From: Dyella sp. C9
GTDB lineage: Bacteria > Pseudomonadota > Gammaproteobacteria > Xanthomonadales > Rhodanobacteraceae
Assembly: GCF_003332825.1 (NCBI RefSeq)
Contig: NZ_QIRF01000004.1
Location: 69,241 to 133,240, forward strand
Reading direction: 5' to 3'
DNA: 64,000 bases
Position 1 is the stretch's first letter, and every line of letters begins with the position of its first letter. The position numbers and the translations under genes were made by a program. Shown here in pieces: positions 60,221 through 64,000 of the stretch. Below the pieces are notes generated by a model, which searched no databases, had not been told where the DNA came from, and saw nothing but the letters and a program-made list of their open reading frames with translations.

Positions 60221-62554
60221 ATGGTTTCGAAGAAGCACGGGGTGCGCCTGGCGGGCGTACTGGCAATGAGTGCGCTGTCGGCGGCTGTGGCCGCGCAGGG
60301 CCGGACCCTTACCGACGACGACTACGCCAGGGCCGAACGCTACGTGGGCTACAACACCACGCCGCTGGTGGATCACGCCGTGGGCAGCGTGACCTGGCTG
60401 GACGACACCCACTTCTGGTATCGCGACCACGACGCCAATGGCGACCAGTACCTGCGCTACGACACCGCCACCGGCAAGGCCACGCCCGCGTTCGACCACA
60501 AGCGCCTGGCCGCGGCGCTCGGCAAGGTGCTGGGCAAGCCAGTCAACGCCACCAAGCTGGGCATCTCGGGCTTCACCGTGGCCGGCGATGGTCGCCTCGA
60601 CCTCACCCTGAAGGGCAAGCACTACCTGTGCGACGCCAAGCTCGGCGCCTGCACGGCCGGCAAGGACGAAAGCGACGAGAGCGTGGGCCATGAGCCGGGC
60701 GTGCTGTCGCCGGACAAGCACAGCGAAGCGTTCGTGCGCGACTGGAACCTGTGGGTGCGCGACGTGGCCACCGGCAAGGAAACCCAGCTCACCCTCGACG
60801 GTGTCGAGAACTACGGTTACGCCACTGACAACGCCGGCTGGAAGCACTCCAACAAGGCGATCCTGGTGTGGTCGCCCGATTCGAAGCAGATCGCCACCTT
60901 CCAGCAGGACCAGCGCAAGACCGGCGACATGGTCATCGTCGGTACCAACGTCGGCCACCCGAAGGTGGAGAAGTGGAAGTATCCGCTGGCCGGCGACAAG
61001 GACGTGACGATGATCGAGCGCGTCATCGTCGACGTCGACAGCCACAAGGTGCTGCGCCTGAAGATGGCGCCAGACCAGCACCGTTCCACCTTGTGCGACG
61101 ACGTCAGCTGCGGCCGCGACGGCGGCTGGGACGACGTGCAGTGGGCGCCCGATGCCAGCTCGCTGGCCTTCGTGTCGTCCTCGCGCGACCACAAGCAGGC
61201 CTGGTTCCGCGTGGCCGACGTGCACAGTGGCGAAGTGCGCACCGTGTTCGACGAGAGCGTGCCCACCTACTACGAGAGCGGCAACGGCAAGGTCAACTGG
61301 CAGTACCTGCCGGCCAGCCACGAGGTGGTGTGGTTCAGCGAGCGCAACAACTGGGGCAACCTGTACCTGTACGACCTCGACAGCGGCAAGCTCAAGCACG
61401 CCATCACCAGTGGCGAAGGCAATGTCACCGAGGTGCTCAAGGTGGATGCCAAGTCGCGCACGCTGTGGTTCCGCGGCGTCGGCCGCGAGCACGGCGTCGA
61501 CCCGTACTACCAGCAGTTCTACAAGGTGAGCCTCGATGGCGGCGCACCGACCCTGCTGGCGCCGGAACCGGCCGACCACACCATCAGCCTGTCCCCGGAT
61601 GGACGTCTGTTTGCCGATGCCTTCTCCACGCCGACCACCCCGTCGGTGACCGTGCTGCGCAGCGCCGACGACGGCCACGTGCTGGGCACCATCGCCAAGG
61701 CCGACATCTCGCGCCTGGTCGCCACCGGCTGGAAGGCGCCCGAGCCGTTCACCGTGAAGGCCCGCGACGGCAAGACCGATCTCTACGGCCTGATGTTCAA
61801 GCCTACCCACTTCGACCCGTCGAAGAAGTACCCGGTCATCGACTACATCTACCCCGGCCCGCAGACCGGTTCGGTGGGCTCGCGCAGCTTCAGTGCCGCG
61901 CGCGTCGACCACCAGGCGCTGGCCGAGCTTGGCTTCATCGTCGTGGCGATCGACGGCATGGGCACGCCGTGGCGTTCCAAGGCCTTCCATGACGCCTACT
62001 ACGGCAACATCGGCGACAACACCCTGCCGGATCAGGTGGCAGGCCTGGAGGAGCTGGGCAAGCGCTATCCGTGGATCGACATGGATCGCGTGGGCATCTG
62101 GGGTCATTCCGGCGGCGGCAACGCCACGGTGACCGCGATGTTCCGGCATGCCGACCTGTTCAAGGTGGGCATCGCCGAAAGCGGCAACCACGACAACCGC
62201 AACTACGAGGACGACTGGGCGGAGAAGTGGCAGGGCCTGGAAGTCACCGACAAGGACGGCAAGAGCAACTACGACGACCAGGCCAACCAGAACCATGCGT
62301 CCGGCCTGAAGGGTCACCTGCTGCTCGCACACGGCACCATGGACGACAACGTGCCGCCGTACGAAACCCTGCTGGTGGTCGATGCGCTGATCAAGGCCAA
62401 CAAGGACTTCGATCTGCTGATGATTCCCAACGCGCACCACGGCTACGGTGCGGCCAGCAACTACATGATGCGCAAGCGTTGGGACTACTTCGTGCGCAAC
62501 CTCGCCGGTGACACGCCGCCGAAGGAGTACACGATGAGGCCGCCGAAGGATTGA
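60221..62554 (+). CDS. exported S9 family dipeptidyl peptidase (DPP-IV-like)
   Basis: This 777-residue serine peptidase removes X-Pro or similar dipeptides from peptides. ATG 60221 follows GGGGAGAAC, with a signal peptide (GVRLAGVLAMSALSAAVAAQG). A beta-propeller fills about residues 60-500. The catalytic domain has DYIYPGPQTGSVGSRSF, Ser630 in GIWGHSGGGNATVTAMFRHADLFKVGIAESG, the Asp in HGTMDDNVPP and the His in IPNAHHGYG. It completes the set of exported peptidases in the window. Confidence 0.95.
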   Translation: MVSKKHGVRLAGVLAMSALSAAVAAQGRTLTDDDYARAERYVGYNTTPLVDHAVGSVTWLDDTHFWYRDHDANGDQYLRYDTATGKATPAFDHKRLAAALGKVLGKPVNATKLGISGFTVAGDGRLDLTLKGKHYLCDAKLGACTAGKDESDESVGHEPGVLSPDKHSEAFVRDWNLWVRDVATGKETQLTLDGVENYGYATDNAGWKHSNKAILVWSPDSKQIATFQQDQRKTGDMVIVGTNVGHPKVEKWKYPLAGDKDVTMIERVIVDVDSHKVLRLKMAPDQHRSTLCDDVSCGRDGGWDDVQWAPDASSLAFVSSSRDHKQAWFRVADVHSGEVRTVFDESVPTYYESGNGKVNWQYLPASHEVVWFSERNNWGNLYLYDLDSGKLKHAITSGEGNVTEVLKVDAKSRTLWFRGVGREHGVDPYYQQFYKVSLDGGAPTLLAPEPADHTISLSPDGRLFADAFSTPTTPSVTVLRSADDGHVLGTIAKADISRLVATGWKAPEPFTVKARDGKTDLYGLMFKPTHFDPSKKYPVIDYIYPGPQTGSVGSRSFSAARVDHQALAELGFIVVAIDGMGTPWRSKAFHDAYYGNIGDNTLPDQVAGLEELGKRYPWIDMDRVGIWGHSGGGNATVTAMFRHADLFKVGIAESGNHDNRNYEDDWAEKWQGLEVTDKDGKSNYDDQANQNHASGLKGHLLLAHGTMDDNVPPYETLLVVDALIKANKDFDLLMIPNAHHGYGAASNYMMRKRWDYFVRNLAGDTPPKEYTMRPPKD

Positions 62555-62568
62555 GCCTTGCCCTGCTT

Positions 62569-62603
62569 CCTCTCCCCTCCGGGGAGAGGGTTGGGGTGAG
62601 GGG
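62569..62603. repeat. dispersed palindrome, second copy (reverse of 54252-54287)
   Basis: CCTCTCCCC-TCC-GGGGAGAGG followed by GTTGGGGTGAGGGG. It lies between the convergent S9 peptidase and permease genes and probably ends both transcripts. Confidence 0.78.
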
Positions 62604-62679
62604 GCGATCCCGCGGAAAGCCGGTTCGAGGCGGGCCCTGTTGATGCCTTTCCGCAAGTACCCGCCCTCACCACTACCCA

Positions 62680-63906
62680 TCAGCCCGAGCGCGTGGCGAC
62701 CACCGGCGGCACCGATGCGGCCTTGCGCGCCGGCCCCAGCACCGCCAGCTGTCCCAGCAGCCACAGCGCCAACGCACCGGCCGGCACGTACATCAGCGGC
62801 AACCGTTGCAGCGCGTAGTGCTGCATCAGCAATACGTTGAGCGCATAGGCCAGCGTCACGCCGAGCGCGATGCCGCCGCTCACGATGAGGAAGTTCTCCA
62901 CCTGCACGTAGCGCAGGATGTCCCGTCGCGTGGCGCCCACCGCGCGCCGGATGCCAATCGAACGCCGCCGCTGCTGCACCCAGAAGCTCGCCAGCCCGGC
63001 GATGCCTGCGGCGGTGACCAGCAACAACGCGCCGGCCGCGGCCAGCAGCAGGCCGATCATGGTGCGGTCGCGCCGGAAGTAGTCCTCGCGCAGCTGCGCA
63101 AAGGTCTGTGGCCGCCTCAGCACACGGTTGCCGTCCAGTTGGGCGAGCCGGGCCATGGCGCGTTGCAATACCTGTTCGCGCTGCTGCGGCGTCGTGCGCA
63201 TCACATAGAGCACGTTGCCGCCGTCCGGCAACATCGGCAACAGCGTGGCGTATTCGTTGCCGGCGGATTCGTCCAGCACGGGGCGCAGCAGGTGGTCGAC
63301 GACGCCGACGATGCGCACCGGGCCATCGCCCGGGTAGATCACCTTGCCCAGCGGGTCCTGGCCGGGGAAGAGCTGGTTGGCCAGCGCGCGCGTCACGATG
63401 GTGGAGGGCACGTGGTTGATGCCGGCCCAGTCCTGGGCGCTGCCTTCCGGCAGGTATTCCTCGGGCAGGAAGTCGCGTCCCGCGACCAGGTGCAGGCCCA
63501 GCGTGTCCAGTTCGCCCTGCGTGCCGGTGTATGCCGATGCGGTGACCTGCGCATCGCCGCCAGGCGTCAGGGCGATGCCGTTGCTCCAGTTGTTGCCGCT
63601 GAAGGGCAGCGCATCCACCGCCATGGCGGAGCGCACGCCGGGCAGCTCGCGCAGCGCGGCCAGATCGGCCTGGTGGCGCGCGAGCGTGTCCGTGCCCGCG
63701 TCGATGCTGATGCTCTCCAGCATCACCAGTTCGTTTTCGGCCACGCCGCTGGGCAAGCCCAGCTGGCTGATGCGATGGCCGAGGATGGCGGCCACGTTGC
63801 ACACGATCGCGCAGGTGAGCGCCACCTGCATCACCATCAGCAACACGGGAAGCTTGTGGCGGCCGAGGCTGGCCAGCAGGGGAGAGTGCGGCATGGCGAT
63901 CCTCAT
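62680..63906 (-). CDS. ABC transporter permease, MacB/FtsX type
   Basis: This 408-residue inner-membrane protein has one N-terminal helix (LPVLLMVMQVALTCAIVCNVAAIL), a large periplasmic domain (MacB-PCD type, about residues 50-265), and three C-terminal helices. SIGIRRAVGATRRDILRYVQVENFLI is the FtsX core motif. The start at 63906 overlaps the stop of the preceding permease gene (ATGA); ATG 63894, four codons later, has a better ribosome site (GAGG). The ATPase partner must lie outside the window. Confidence 0.9.
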   Translation of the reverse strand: MRIAMPHSPLLASLGRHKLPVLLMVMQVALTCAIVCNVAAILGHRISQLGLPSGVAENELVMLESISIDAGTDTLARHQADLAALRELPGVRSAMAVDALPFSGNNWSNGIALTPGGDAQVTASAYTGTQGELDTLGLHLVAGRDFLPEEYLPEGSAQDWAGINHVPSTIVTRALANQLFPGQDPLGKVIYPGDGPVRIVGVVDHLLRPVLDESAGNEYATLLPMLPDGGNVLYVMRTTPQQREQVLQRAMARLAQLDGNRVLRRPQTFAQLREDYFRRDRTMIGLLLAAAGALLLVTAAGIAGLASFWVQQRRRSIGIRRAVGATRRDILRYVQVENFLIVSGGIALGVTLAYALNVLLMQHYALQRLPLMYVPAGALALWLLGQLAVLGPARKAASVPPVVATRSG

Positions 63907-64000
63907 TGCGTCTTGAGTTGCAGGGCGGGCGCGATCCGGCACGCGCGCCACGCGGGCAACAGGCCGGCGAGCACGCCGGCCAGCACGGCGAGTGCAAACG
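63903..64000 (-). CDS. ABC transporter permease, FtsX type, C-terminal end only
   Basis: The minus strand from the window edge encodes 31 residues, FALAVLAGVLAGLLPAWRACRIAPALQLKTQ, then TGA at 63905-63903. This is the usual last helix and tail of a MacB/FtsX permease (GLLPAWRA-type). It is coupled to the following permease gene by a 4-base overlap, so the operon contains at least two permeases. Confidence 0.82.
   Translation of the reverse strand, partial: FALAVLAGVLAGLLPAWRACRIAPALQLKTQ

Noticed and set aside
59705..63997. A 1430-codon open frame on the minus strand
   Set aside because: Antisense to mdtJI and the S9 peptidase and out of frame with the permease; composition is typical of a shadow frame.

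Overview
The window looks like chromosomal DNA of a gammaproteobacterium in the order Xanthomonadales, most likely Rhodanobacteraceae (Dyella, Rhodanobacter, Luteibacter or Frateuria type). This is inferred from high GC content, several large TonB-dependent receptors of the Xanthomonas/Caulobacter carbohydrate class, many exported peptidases and small REP-like palindromes. I see no insertion sequence, phage gene, plasmid gene or CRISPR array.

Layout. (1) 1-12112: an amino-sugar/glucose uptake locus with a broken glucokinase copy, a TonB receptor, an intact glucokinase, a second TonB receptor, a GH20 beta-N-acetylhexosaminidase and a NagX-like membrane acyltransferase. The glucokinase-receptor unit is duplicated. 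A perfect palindrome, TTGACAACGTTGTCAA, precedes the intact glucokinase. (2) 12126-15725: a PAS-GAF-GGDEF protein, two small membrane proteins and an exported esterase-like hydrolase. (3) 15824-26667: an organophosphate locus with alkaline phosphatase, glycerophosphodiesterase, a nucleotide pyrophosphatase/phosphodiesterase and two related TonB receptors. (4) 26868-30448: a YhhN lysoplasmalogenase translationally coupled to an alkylglycerol-monooxygenase-like enzyme, then an amino-acid permease. (5) 30646-46181: an outer-membrane barrel protein, two M61 peptidases, tRNA-Arg(CCG), a sulfide-detoxification operon (two YeeE proteins, an ETHE1-like enzyme and a BigR-like repressor), stress proteins, queF, an M1 peptidase, an S45 acylase and a DUF2975/XRE pair. 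(6) 46219-60091: a mixed metabolic stretch with a retropepsin-like protein, cupin, oxidoreductase, PEP-mutase-family enzyme, AraC and LysR regulators, patatin, aldo/keto reductase, amidohydrolase, flavin monooxygenase, GST, thioesterase and MdtJI. (7) 60221-64000: an S9 dipeptidyl peptidase and the end of an ABC permease operon.

The signals that simple annotation would miss are these. A bipartite cis element (CGCTAAAGAT-N3-GACAGCGCC, then GCCRTGGTCTGCT) lies 55 and 62 nt upstream of two genes on either side of an AraC regulator; one of them is a 47-residue cysteine-rich protein. A nested three-way-junction fold followed by a terminator occupies the 51.9-52.2 kb gap and is a candidate non-coding RNA. 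The YhhN/alkylglycerol-monooxygenase pair looks like an ether-lipid catabolic operon. The glucokinase duplication is mosaic: nearly identical flanks surround a diverged island that carries the stop codon. All calls rest on reading the sequence and knowledge of the families; no searches were run.
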